From Prunus persica (Eukaryota; Streptophyta; Magnoliopsida; Rosales; Rosaceae): a stretch of DNA of 64,000 nt. The DNA is taken from contig NC_034014.1 of the NCBI RefSeq assembly GCF_000346465.2, positions 20,120,367-20,184,366 on the forward strand. The letters are read 5' to 3'. Shown piece after piece: positions 24,007 through 34,951 of this stretch; within the stretch, counting starts at the first letter, position 1, and every line of letters starts with the position of its first letter. The notes under the pieces were generated by a model. The model made no database searches, was not told the DNA's origin, and saw only the letters and a list, made by a program, of their open reading frames with translations. The position numbers were made by a program, and so were the translations under genes.

Positions 24007-24011
<5 letters not shown>
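22708..24011 (-). CDS. Group Ia bHLH transcription factor (bHLH94/96-like)
   Basis: Exons 24011-23553, 23350-22940 and 22809-22708; 323 aa. The N-terminus [17 protein letters not shown] is the signature start of the bHLH94/96 clade, close to the SPEECHLESS/MUTE/FAMA subgroup. A Gly run lies at 24-29 and a basic patch RRKRRR at 102-107. The bHLH spans about 122-175, with the E-box-reading residues H124, E128 and R132 (HIAVERNRR). Helix 2 crosses the first intron at [11 protein letters not shown], the conserved position. The C-terminus (about 210-323) has the ACT-like fold region typical of this group, ending EEAQLLAQ. Expected role: nuclear dimeric E-box regulator, in this subgroup often linked to stomatal or epidermal lineage and vascular development; the specific function here is inference. 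The GA tract immediately before the ATG is likely 5' UTR. The related FAMA is less likely, given the N-terminus. Confidence 0.92.

Positions 24012-24036
<25 letters not shown>
24012..24036. repeat. (GA)n tract abutting the bHLH start codon
   Basis: On the gene strand a GAGAGA run ends directly at the ATG at 24011, placing the microsatellite within the last ~25 nt of the leader, where length changes could affect initiation. Confidence 0.85.
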
Positions 24037-24038
<2 letters not shown>

Positions 24039-25168
24039 GCACGGACTAAAACCCAATTGGAAATTACAAAATTTGAGGCAAGAAAACTTTTTTCTGCTCC
24101 GTGTATGGAGATCTAGGATCACTATAATTTATAAGGAGAATAATCTTCCAACAGACACGAAGACTAAGTGACCGATTTGCTTAGCAAGTGGCAGAGAGAG
24201 ATGAAATATTAATCTAGCCAACTTGTGGGCGTTGGAGAAAACTCTGTGTATGTGTTCGATCAATATTTCACTCTGTATTTTTTTCTTGGTTAGTTTGATC
24301 ATATATCTTTATTTATATATGCCAGTTTTGGCAAGGCTGATGCGCATATTGTATTAAATAAATAAATAAATAAAGGTATATATTGTTTAAAGTTTGTACA
24401 CACACACATGTGAGCTTTTGTTTGTGATTCTTTTGCTTCGAAAGTAGTGTGCATTTTCATTTGGTCATAATGACTGTTTGACGTAGGACTGACCCTGCAG
24501 GTATTGTACGTGGCATACTGGGAGAAGCACAAAAGCAGGATGGGGTCAGTCAGTGTACAAAAGTTTCGTTGTCAGGGGAGAGAATCCATGGGAGTGACCA
24601 AACAATGAGAAATGGAGACATGTTCTGCGATCATCCATGACAAAGACCAAAACACACCCAATTATTTACAACTCCCTTTTCTATTGACTGATTGAATGTT
24701 GTATAATTTTACAACATTTGCGAACATCATAAGGTAGTATTCATACATTATCTTATGATTTGTATTTAACTTTCCATCACAATTTGTGTTCAACTTTCCA
24801 TAACTATTTTGGAGAATATTATGTCAAGTGATATATTAGAAATATTATGTCAAGTGATAGATAAAAAAATATGATGTCGTCCTTTGTGCGTGGCATCCGT
24901 ATCATATTGTCAGGGATGCCTTAACAACACATGGCTCGCATCTATATCAATCACATCACATGAACCTCCATGATCTCGAATTCACGCTCCACTTCTACCA
25001 ACAAAATAAGAAAAACTACAATATGTAGATGGCCATTGAAATATGAAATGTCAACCTTAATTCGAAATTCATCCATGTGTTGGTTACGATTATTCTGATT
25101 AGACAGATTCTAGGGTTACTCGCCTGCAAGAACACGAAACTCCTTCTCGGACTCCTCGTCACTCTCAA
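24037..25168. other. Promoter region of the bHLH gene and intergenic DNA
   Basis: AT-rich; contains a short TAAA repeat near 24355 and no recognised gene. Regulatory sites cannot be assigned reliably by eye. Confidence 0.35.
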
Positions 25169-25650
25169 TTACAGGATGCGGATTGCAGGCTTTTCGATTA
25201 GGTTCACAACAGGTTGACAGAATTGATTTCCCAAACCCACCAAGAAACGACGAACCTCTTCTACTTGCATAGAAAGAGCTCCAAACTTGACATAAGTAAC
25301 ATGATCCGTGGTGCCACGGGTCCTATCACTAGCATCTTGGTTGATCACTGGGCCCACCATATTTGCTCTGATGCCAACTGATATAGTGTGACAATTAATA
25401 GGCTAAAACTTAGCCAAGAAACAAGAACTTTGGAATCCACCAAGAAGAATGGGAGAATCTCAAGTTTATTCAAAGTCCGAAAATAACATAACATCCATAA
25501 ACCACGGGTTAAAGTTTGTTTAAATACTCCTAGAAACCTTAGGAATTAAACAAGAAATTAAAAGGGAAAATAATAAAAATTCAAGGAACAAGTTAAAATG
25601 ATAAAATGTTGTTTTGGGTTGCTAAACGAAGTCAAACGTGTATGGATGCA
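25169..25650 (-). mobile_element. 5' fragment of an LTR retrotransposon (LTR edge, PBS, start of internal region)
   Basis: On the minus strand TTGGCATCAGAGC (near 25377-25365) closely matches the TGGTATCAGAGC primer-binding site complementary to initiator tRNA-Met used by many plant LTR elements. It directly follows a TGTCACACTATATCAG edge, the likely 3' end of the LTR that extends to higher coordinates. Downstream (lower coordinates) is a short open frame starting MVGPVINQDASDRTRG. No pol domains follow, so this is a truncated relic. A 20-bp segment (GCACAAGCAATGCTCCAACT) occurs twice at about 25648 and 25684. Confidence 0.55.
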
Positions 25651-26393
25651 CAAGCAATGCTCCAACTTTCCAATTTTTCCTTTGCACAAGCAATGCTCCA
25701 ACTCTTCCTCAATTGCTTCTACCATCTGTTCTACGTCACTTTCCCAATTAATGATTTCCCCTCCACTTTTTAAGTAAGTAGACATACCATCATCAAACTA
25801 ATTCCCTCTAGTCTATATCGAGATATATGGTTTAACTCATTTCTATTCTCAATTTGACTCTATAATAGCCTCTATTCCACATAATCATTGGGTAATGAAA
25901 TTTTGAAACAGTTGTATAGCTTCCCAGTTGAATGGATTCTACGGAAATCTGAAGTGATATATAGTTCTGTAGAAAATTCTGTCCATACCAAGCTTGTCTA
26001 CTTCTATACATTCTTTGCAATCACCAAAATTGATGCGTTGTTGTTGTGACCCACAAGTCGTTACAATCATCAGAGAAAGAATCACACGTAGCTTTGCTTC
26101 AAATGCATAAAGTCAATTATTGATGAAATACGTTTTCATTTACGTCTTAAGTAAAGCCTAGCTACACTCTATATTATAATATGCTTCTGTTTCCCTTCCT
26201 CTTATCTATCTCATCAAATCTGGACTTTTTCTAAGGAAAGCGTCTTGTAGCATGTTTGCCTACACCAAATACTGTTTTTTAAGTGTTCAAGTTATTCCCC
26301 AAACCAGAGACTAATCAAAACTTCTGTAGCAGGAAATATGCTACGCCAGCTTAATTAAATTCCTTAGTCTGTTTTTATTTTTTTTATTTTTTA

Positions 26394-26525
26394 GTACAAG
26401 CGATTGGGGGAGGGGGTTTACGCACAAATATTCATTGGGTGTGCGTGGAGGTTTTGAACCTCTGCCCATATGAGCGGAGGTGGAAGAATTGATCAACCGA
26501 ATGAGCTATACCTCACACATTAGAG
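26394..26525 (-). mobile_element. tRNA-derived SINE, copy 2
   Basis: On the minus strand: A-box TATAGCTCATTCGGTTGA (26510-26493), B-box GAGGTTCAAAACC (about 26463-26451), then CACCCAATGAATATTTGTG, a CCCCCTCCCCCAATCGCTTG block and an A-rich tail. It matches the copy at 21998-22131 and is better preserved. Confidence 0.75.
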
Positions 26526-28239
26526 GTTTAAATCCAATATAGATTGAATTATGATTTTTTCAATCCAATCCAATGAAAATTATAACTTTCTTAATGAAAA
26601 TTACCTAATGAGCAAAATAAACATGAAACTAACTAGATTGGATTTGATTTGATCCTCACAAACAAATCTGATCCAATCATTTTGGTTTTGAAAATTAGGG
26701 ATCCAATCCAATCCGTCAAATCATCAAAACCGATTAAAATTAGATTAGATAGATCGATTTGCGTAATCTTAAATCAACTTGATTTTAACCGATATAAATC
26801 TGATAAAATCCCATTAATGAGCTTTCAGTAATAGTACTTAACTAATATTTAATTTAGATACATTTTGAGTTGTTGAATCTCTTGTTTAAATTTGTGAGAT
26901 AATGGTGTTGAATATAAGATCATATATAGGCCTGTCGCCAGGTTGTGCCACAATGCATGTGTTTGAACTTTGAACTTTGCCCTTTTAATGGCCTCTAGCT
27001 ACCTGGTTGTTTTGTTTGGACTTTAGTTTACACACTGTCCTGCAGTTTCTGGGGTAGGGGCATTTTGTGTTCTAAATAATTGCCTGGAAATCTGTTTTCC
27101 TCCAAATTTATTTTGTTTGGTTGTGCCTAGGATAGACGCCAGGGGAACTTGTGGGAGAGGCAGAGAAAAAGTCAAGTAGAATCTTAAATGATTTGGGAAA
27201 TTAATTTCAACTCAATAAGCTCCAATTGTTTCCTATTAGCTGGAATTTCGTGGAGGATTGGTAATCATGTTAGAGGACAAACATGAAGACACGTATATGT
27301 AATTAAATTAAGGGGTGGTTTTACTTGAAGGATCTGGATCCTCTAATTGAAATTGTCCATTACAAGTTTATAGCTTCTCCTAGTTTTTTTAGGTTTGGTA
27401 ATAATCTTTTGAGACGCGTTTTTGTGTCCCATTATAACTACAGCAGTTACTTCCTTCAAAAGAAATTTTGTTTTGGGTTGACAATTCTTGTAACGATACG
27501 ATTGATGACTCAAACTCGATAGAGAATTATTACAAGGTTTGGTAAATTCAACATAAAATAAATAGTATACGAGTCGAGTTAGTGTCGAACACAAGTAAAG
27601 CCCAATTTTGACAAAATAAACACCTGAAGATCATTTAAATGATAAAATGGCTAACGATACTATCATTAGTGCCTAATAATACAATGAGCACGAATAACTG
27701 TGTCTGTTATCTTTTAGCCACTGAACATCCAACAAAAGATTTTTATTAACAAATTGACCATGTATATAGAGTCACGACTAATGCTAGTTGGGAGACTTCC
27801 ATTGAGGAGGCTGCACAAGATGCCCAACTGCCGCGCCCCACAATTGTTGGAAGAATAGCCACTCCTATAATTCTGATGTGGTAGGCAAGTGCATGATTAA
27901 TTAGAAGAAGCTTATTTTATACAAGTTTGGTAGGCTTTATTGGCCTTATTGTGACACTGTTTGCGACGTATATATCACGGATCTTGATTTTATTTATATA
28001 TATACGACTTCAAGGAAGACTAACACCTAAGTCTTATGTCCTGATGAAATTAAATTAACATAGTTAAGCGTTTTTTAGACTAAATGAATATTTGAAGTTT
28101 TTTTTTCTTCCTAAAATCTTTATTCTTCTATCAAAACTATAAACCCAACCAAGGACATGGTTTTGGCTGGGTTGAGGAGGGGGCTTCTTGGCTCCTGCCT
28201 TTACTAGGGGAGATTTCGGAGCTAAATGGGTGTCAGGTA
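26526..28239. other. Intergenic; nothing recognised
   Basis: Low-complexity AT-rich DNA with a few short open frames of no recognised similarity. Confidence 0.4.
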
Positions 28240-28278
28240 CGGAGATCTCCAACGGGTATGGGGAGAGGATGGTATTGA

Positions 28279-28943
28279 TGTGGGACCATATATTTTCGTC
28301 TCCAATCAGGGCACGCGACGTGGAAAAGAAGATTATCTCTTAAATTAATTAATTAAATCAGTTTATCTGGCTAATTAATTAATTGGGATAAATATCTTAA
28401 TTAATATGATATTATCTTTATTTAAAGAGATAATATCATTAATTAAGATATTATCCTAATAAAGAGAAGATAATATCATTTAATTCAGATATTATCTTCT
28501 TAAGAGATAATATATTTAATTCGGATATTATCAAAGCCGACTCGATCCCTACGAAACCCTAGCCCCGAGGCTCCTATAAATAGACGACCTCATTCATCAT
28601 TCAAGGGACTTCAGAAAACCTACTCCTTATACCAGCGAAAAATACCCGAAGCTCTCTCTCCCTCTCCACTCTCCATATTTTCTCCACACGGCTCCGGCCA
28701 CCACACATGGCTCCGGCCATCCGGTTTACACCCTACATAAAACTCCGTACCCTCTGCTTAGCTATTGTCTTCCTACAAACACTCAAACTAACTTAGGCAT
28801 CGGAGGGCCTTTGGCCAACACCCCCCAGGTGTGGTCTATTTACTCTAATCTTTTTTACAGGAATCGAGGAAGAGAGAGAAGGAAGATCGAAGGTTGAAGG
28901 ATCTAGAAGCGAATATTCTCTTGTGAGATTATTTGCACAAACA
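28279..28943 (+). repeat. 5' LTR
   Basis: 665 bp. It begins TGTGGGACCATATATT and ends ...GCACAAACA. It contains three imperfect AT-rich palindromes of the GATAATATC...GATATTATC type and a CTCCTATAAATAGACG core promoter. Confidence 0.9.
28575..28582 (+). promoter_or_regulatory. TATA box of the 5' LTR
   Basis: TATAAATA in a GC-richer context downstream of the AT-rich palindromes, a typical LTR (U3) core promoter. The same motif is conserved in the 3' LTR near 34110. Confidence 0.7.
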
Positions 28944-29039
28944 TTTGGTGCTTTCATTGAGAGCACGAGTTATACTCAACGCGTGCTCAAGGAATCCGTT
29001 CCTGTTATTTTCCAATCCACCGAAGCCTTCCAAACAACC

Positions 29040-31157
29040 ATGGTTGGAAGCAAGCGCATGAGGAGCAAAACAGCCGCGATGGCTCAATCCGTGACGGCCC
29101 AAAGCTACTCCTCCCACGATCCAGCGATCGACATGTTAGCTCAACCATCTCTCGCCGCCATGAACCCACAACAAACCCTTGTTGTCGCACCACAGCAGCC
29201 GCCCCGTGTGACTGGAACCACCGTGCCACCCGCCGGACTCGCAACTGGGACCACTGCACCGGCCTCTGCCGCCGTTGTACCATCTCAAGGCCTCGTCGCC
29301 GAATCTAGCCACTTTCATAGCTCCGCCGTCGAGCATGGTGGAACCTCACATCAAGGTGGGCTCACTACCACCGCCAACTTTGGCCCAATCTTAGAGCAAC
29401 TTCAAGCATTCCCTCCATTGCCTCCACGCTCGACGCACGCTCCCGCCTACACATCCAATGAGACCCTAGCCCGTGTGCAATTGGGCTCCACACATTTCTT
29501 TCCTCCCGATCCACGAAGTCAAGTAGACCTTAATCTGAGAGTTGACCAGCTAACTCAAAGAATGAACGACCAAAATAATTTGATGAGGCAATTCCTCAAC
29601 CAAATAAACTTGGCTCAAAACCTTGGCCTTGGACAACAGGGCGAAGAGAGAAGGATGAACGAATGCACCGATAGGCAGTTCGGTGGGAACCAAGCAGGTC
29701 GAGCAAGAGTAAGCAGACAAGGAAATGCACAACAACGCGATCAGCTCACCGACATGTCGCAAGCATCCGCAAGCCACACTCAGAGCAGACGAAGTCTCCC
29801 ATCCAGATTGAATTTAAGGACCAACGTGCACTATAGGTTAGGCTCACAACTTGGCATCTGCGCCCACCTAGGCCCCCAAGGAGGTCAAACCGACAATCAT
29901 CACAATGAGGACAGTGAAGAAAGACACTCTACTACTCTCTCTCGAAGAACCAATTCTCGTCACCAAGTTACAGAAAATTCATCGCAAATGCAGTCCACTA
30001 ACACGCCGCCTAGGCAGCGCAACCGAGAAAGTCGACCCTTGCAAACCAATGAGGAAGTTAATTAGCCTCGCCCAAATTGTAAAGGTCATCAACGTGGCTG
30101 ACCAGCCATGTGTGCGGAAGACGTTGAGAAGCTTGTGAATAACCGACTTCGAGACTTAAAGATTGGAGGAAATTTCGAAGATGCACTACGCATGGAGGTA
30201 GACCAAGCAAACTCTTCACCTTTCACCACCGAAATCGAGCAAGCTGCTCCCCCGAAATGATTCTCAACGCCCTCTTTCACATGTTTCAAAGGGGATTCCG
30301 ATCCCGAAAGCCATCTAAAGCATTTCAAGAGCCTTATGATCCTACACAAAACTGAAGACGCATTAATGTGCAAGGTCTTTGCAATGACTTTGCGAGGAGT
30401 AGCTCAGGGCTGATTCCACACCCTGCCATCCGGGTCGATCAACAGCTTCAAGGAGCTTGTTTATGTCTTCACCAAAGAGTACACTTCTTATCAGATGATC
30501 AAGAAGAACCCTGACCATCTGTTCAACGTGCACAAGAAGTCCGATGAATCCCTCCGAGACTACATCAAGAGGTTCAAAACAGAGAGGGCAAACATTGTAG
30601 GATGTGATGACCAAATTGCATCATCCGCCTTCAAGAGGAGGTTGCCAATTGAATGTGAGCTGTATCGCGAGCTGACCATCTCTCCCCGCCAAACATTGAT
30701 AGAAGTCTTTGCTACAGCAGAGCGCTACGCACTATGGGACGACGACCAGATTGCCAGGAAGAAAGCTGATCAATCAGCTAAGCAGGCAAGCAAAGAGAAC
30801 GGCAAGCGCAGATCACAGCCTCAGGAAGGTGCTCGAGCAACAGAGAGCTACACCAAGTTCACTATCCGGATACACCAGATCCTAGCCCAAGTAAATGACA
30901 TGCCTTGGTTGAAGAAACCATCACCTTTAAAGGGAAACCTAACCAAGAAGGATACCACTAGATACTGCACATTCCATGAAGGGTATGGTCATTACACAAA
31001 CGACTGCTTCGCCTGGAAAAGGTACCTCGAAGATCTAGTCAGAGACAGCTATTTCACGGAATTCATCTCAAGGAGGGCTATTCAACAAATCAAGGATTGT
31101 GACGCAACTAACAATGAGCCTCCACGAAAAAAGCCATATGGATCAGCACGATCCTAG
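29040..31157 (+). pseudogene. Retrotransposon gag, one frame broken by four stops
   Basis: A single reading frame of about 706 codons from ATG 29040 (open upstream to 28923) to 31157, interrupted in frame at 30063 (TAG), 30099, 30258 and 30411 (TGA) with no frameshift. The N-terminal ~340 codons are Pro/Gln/Ala/Thr-rich and low complexity. From about 30260 it is a plant retrotransposon gag domain, with a KGDSDPESHLKHF-type start and DESLRDYIKRFKTE. It ends with a Tat-type zinc-knuckle variant YCTFHEGYGHYTNDCFAWKR (C-x2-H-x4-H-x4-C). All stops are compatible with C-to-T or G-to-A change, as expected from deamination of methylated cytosine. The capsid-like product is therefore not made intact. 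Confidence 0.85.
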
Positions 31158-31448
31158 CTTACTCTAAGAGCCCGGGCTGACCACCAGGGGGTAGAAGAGA
31201 AAGATCAAGCACGCGACTTTCGCCTTCCAAGCCGTCACTAGCTACCAAGTTATGGAAGATAAACCTTTCATCATCTTTCAATGGAAGGAAGTTCTAAGGC
31301 AATGGAATGCCCATCACCTCCATTGAAGACAAGTTACTTTTGACGTTACTCATGCAAGCTCATCTTTTTGTTCAATAAAGCAATATAGTCACACAGACAT
31401 CAATACAAGTTCAAGCTTTTCTTTCCAATGGAGTGTTCACAAAAGCAA

Positions 31449-32278
31449 TCGACACGTCTCCTGACGTAGGCCAAGTGGGCCACACTTATCGACACGTCTC
31501 CGGACGTAGGCCAAACTGGCCACACTTATCGACACATCTCCGGGCGTAGGCCAAACGGGTCACATTCATCGACATGTCTCCGGGCGTAGGCCAAACGGGC
31601 CACACTCATCGACACGTCTCCGGACGTAGGTCAAACGGGTCACATTCATCGACACGTCTCCGAGCGTAGGCCAAACGGGCCACTCTGATCGACACATCTT
31701 CGGACGTAGGCCAAACGGGCCACACTTATCGACGCGTCTCCGGACGTAGGCCAAACGGGTCACATTCATCGATACGTCTCCGGGCGTAGGCCAAACGTGC
31801 CACTCTGATCGACACGTTTTCGGACTAGGCCAAACGGGCCACACTCATCGACACATCTCCGGACATAGGCCAAACGGGTCACCTTCATCGACACGTCTCC
31901 GGGCGTAGGCCAAACAAGTCACTCTCATCGAATATAGGCCAAACGAGCCACACTCATTGACATGTCTCCGGACGTAGGCCAAACGGGTTACACTCATCGA
32001 CACGTCTCCGGACGTAGGCCAAACGGGCCACTAACATAAACACGTCTCCAGACGTAGGCCAAACGGGTCACACACATCGACACGTCTCTGAACGTAAGCC
32101 AAACGGACCATTCTCATCGACAGGTCTCCAGACATAGGCCAAACGGGCCACTCTCACCGACACGTCTCCGGACATAGGCAAAACGGGTTACTATCATCGA
32201 CACGTCCCCGGACGTAAGTCACTCTCACGAGCCATTCTCATCGACACGTCTCCAGACGTAGGCTAAACGTGCCACAAG
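31449..32278 (+). repeat. 40-bp tandem array (~20 copies) inside the LTR element
   Basis: The unit reads ATCGACACGTCTCCGGACGT followed by AGGCCAAACGGGCCACAC plus 2 nt. It repeats with period 40 from 31449 to about 31925, then with small deletions to 32278. Copies differ mostly at CG dinucleotides. The array is GC-rich against AT-rich surroundings and lies between gag and the 3' LTR, where Tat-type elements often carry arrays. Confidence 0.95.
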
Positions 32279-32462
32279 TCAGAAACGCTCAAGCAATTCA
32301 CAAGACACTATGCGAATTGAAGTTATTAAAAAAAAAACAACTGAAATTTCCATAGCAAAGTGATCAAACTGGCCAAGTTCAACTAAAAGAAGATGGTCAA
32401 ACAAGACCAATTATTCTAAACAGAGAGCAGACTACAAAAGCTGAAAAGAAATAAATGAGTCT

Positions 32463-32862
32463 TCATCTACTCCGAGACGCCAGCAGGAGATCTTTAATCT
32501 GTAGTCTCTTTCGCATCCGCCTAATCAACACGCTCTCAGCAGCTCCACCTGCATGATTCGCGATATCTTCCACCACCTCTTTTTCGAAGCAGGTGAAATA
32601 TTGCTTCCCTTTGTTTTTCCAAGGAAAGACTTGAGAAAAGACCAAGATCACCAGCCTGACGGATTTGATCAACCAGCTCAGCACAAGTAGATGGACTTGA
32701 CAGAAAGTTCGTCTTGAGCAGATCAGGCATGCCTGCATCCTCTACAGGGGTGAACTTGTCCACCTTGGGATTAGTCACTGACGTTACAGAAGAGCCCTCG
32801 GCTCGGGCAGGTGACTCTCTCGTCTTCTTGGTCGCCGCCATCCTCACCTCCAAATGAGTCAA
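32463..32862 (-). pseudogene. Antisense reading frame of the LTR element, frameshifted
   Basis: On the strand opposite to gag, frame 32862-32536 encodes MTHLEVRMAATKKTRE... with the segment DLLKTNFLSSPSTCAELVDQ and SLSLEKQREAIFHLL. A second frame (to 32463) continues with VVEDIANHAGGAAESV and ends LLLASRSR, suggesting one original frame broken near 32580. I recall similar segments from uncharacterised, repeat-associated plant proteins, and Tat-lineage elements are known to carry antisense frames. Function unknown. Confidence 0.5.
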
Positions 32863-33813
32863 CGACGCTGAATCTACTTCACGCTTGACTGCTCGTGACT
32901 CAACTGCTGGATCATGATGGTTGGGTAGATGAGAAGACCTCTCAGTTCAACCTTCATCCTTTGACTGGTGCAGACGACCGAACTTCAAAGAATAATATCT
33001 TCATCTCATTGCCTCACAGCAGGTGAACTAGATCGTGCACGGACTACTTTATATAGCAGATCACGGTCTCCAAGCTTGTCTGCAGGAGGCTTGAGTAGAA
33101 CATCCCAAATATTGCGCATATCGCCAATCTACTTGCTATTTGCACCAACGAGATGTTTAACCCTAACTGACGACGGGGGAACAACTCCTACTTGACATCA
33201 GCCTTCCTTCTTTATGAGGGTCTGGCAGAACACTCCTCCTACCCAGCCTACAGATCATCAGAGACTGGACCATTCTGCTTCAATCTCTCAACACCTTGGG
33301 CAGTGGGCAGACCACCAACTTTTTCCCGATACTCGCTCAACAGCAACTAGCTGCCACCACCGCTCCAACCGTCTTCAGCCGCCAGTCACAACGTTAACCA
33401 GCCTGGTCCCACCCAGTTGGTCCTTGCCGCGAAAAGAGAAGATGAAGAAAATATGTACGTGCTCGACTTACTTTAGGATGCACGGTAACTCCTCTCTTCG
33501 ACAAGCAGTACAAAATTCTCCAATATCTTTCTCAAGCTAGAAAGTAGAGAAATTAAGTTTGCGATGTGAGAAAGAGTGAAGAGAAGCCCTGTATTTATAC
33601 AAGTTGGACAACCCGGGTCAAGGAGGAATCACAAGCTCATTCCTACTGGGAATCCAACTCCAACTACAGTCAGAAGCCGACACCAATTGAGAATTCGATC
33701 TGCAAAAGGAGTCCAACTCACAGAAGAAAGCCCAAACAAAGTTGGAGAGTTCGAAAAAAATAATTTCATCTCCTACCTGCCGCACAAGCGCCACACAGAA
33801 GCTGGGAGGCATT

Positions 33814-34465
33814 TGTGGGAGCATATATTTTCGTCTCCAATCAGGGCACGCGACGTGGAAAAGAAGATTATCTCTTAAATTAATTAATTAAATCAGTTTA
33901 TCTGGCTAATTAATTAATTGGGATAAATATCTTAATTAATATGATATTATCTTTATTTAAAGAGATAATATCATTAATTAAGATATTATCCTAATAAAGA
34001 GAAGATAATATCATTTAATTCAGATATTATCTTCTTAAGAGATAATATATTTAATTCGGATATTATCAAAGCCGACTCGATCCCTACGAAACCCTAGCCC
34101 CGAGGCTCCTATAAATAGACGACCTCATTCATCATTCAAGGGACTTCAGAAAACCTACTCCTTATACCCGAGAAAAATACCTGAAGCTCTCTCTCCCTCT
34201 CCACTCTCCATATTTTCTCCACACGGCTCCGGCCACCACACATGGCTCCGGCCACCCGGTTTACACCCTACATAAAATTCCGTACCCTCTGCTTAGCTAT
34301 TGTCTTCCTACAAACACTCAAACTAACTTAGGCATCGGAGGGCCTTTGGCCAACACCCCCCGGGTGTGGTCTATTTACTCCAATCTTTTTTACAGGAATC
34401 GAGGAAGATCGAAGGTTGAAGGATCTAGAAGCGAATATTCTCCCGTGAGATTATTTGCATAAACA
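33814..34465 (+). repeat. 3' LTR
   Basis: 652 bp, begins TGTGGGAGCATATATT and ends ...GCATAAACA. It is preceded by a purine-rich AGAAGCTGGGAGGC that may be the polypurine tract. It differs from the 5' LTR at ~11 sites and lacks ~14 bp (an AGAGAGA-rich duplication) near its end. Confidence 0.9.
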
Positions 34466-34870
34466 ATTGGCATCCCCATCCCCGAACCCAACCTGAAAAT
34501 ATATATGTTTATATTTAAATAAATAAATTAATATTTATAATATTTATGTTTAACCCTAAGTTAACTTCCATATCCTAATTCTTCTTAATTTTCTATGGAA
34601 TTTCATATTGATGTGATTTTGAATAGTTGAGTTGAATTTTATAGTTAATTTGGATGTGTTGAATGATGATTTAATATGAAACTTAATGTTAAAATGTATG
34701 ATAAATTCGGGGCGGGTATAGAGGATAGTCTCCGGACGGGGACGGGGACGGAGATTCCCTGAAACCTAATAAACGGGGATGGATTCAGGGACGGGGGCGG
34801 GGATGGAGAGCGAGGATGAGGATGGTATTATCATACCCGGCCCTTACTTGACCCGTTGCCATCCCTAACT
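34466..34870. repeat. Older GGGGATGG-rich repeat split by the LTR element
   Basis: The sequence left of the LTR element (about 28240-28278: CAACGGGTATGGGGAGAGGA) and right of it (GGCATCCCCATCCCCGAACC, then many GACGGGGACGG motifs to CCCGTTGCCATCCC at about 34867) reads as one interrupted element with inverted GGGGATGG-type motifs, similar in style to the hAT MITE at 9936. Target duplications could not be identified. Confidence 0.45.
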
Positions 34871-34951
34871 GTGGTAGGATCCAGTATTTCTGATTGTATG
34901 TTTCCTTTGGTTCCTAGTTGAATGAAAATTCCTTCTTTGATTAAAAAAAAA

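Larger units (their letters stand above)
28279..34465 (+). mobile_element. Gag-only LTR retrotransposon (TR-GAG-like), 6.2 kb
   Basis: Two nearly identical LTRs (28279-28943 and 33814-34465), TG...CA ends, with flanks ATTGA (28274-28278) and ATTGG (34466-34470), a 5-bp target duplication with one mismatch. The interior carries one long gag-type frame (29040-31157) interrupted by nonsense codons, then a 40-bp tandem array, an antisense reading frame and non-coding DNA. No protease, reverse transcriptase, RNase H or integrase is seen. By eye the LTRs differ at about 11 positions plus one ~14-bp indel over ~650 bp (~1.7%), so insertion was recent in evolutionary terms. Mobilisation must have been in trans by an autonomous relative, probably Ty3/gypsy Tat-type judging from the gag. 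The sequence after the 5' LTR (TTTGGTGCTTTCATTGAGAG) is not the common tRNA-Met primer site. Confidence 0.9.

Noticed and set aside
31566..31844. Trp/Arg/Pro-rich 92-codon frame
   Set aside because: It is produced by the 40-bp tandem repeats (periodic peptide) and has no independent support.
31449..32278. CRISPR-like appearance of the 40-bp repeat array
   Set aside because: Units are directly adjacent with no unique spacers, and it sits in a plant retrotransposon. It is a tandem minisatellite.
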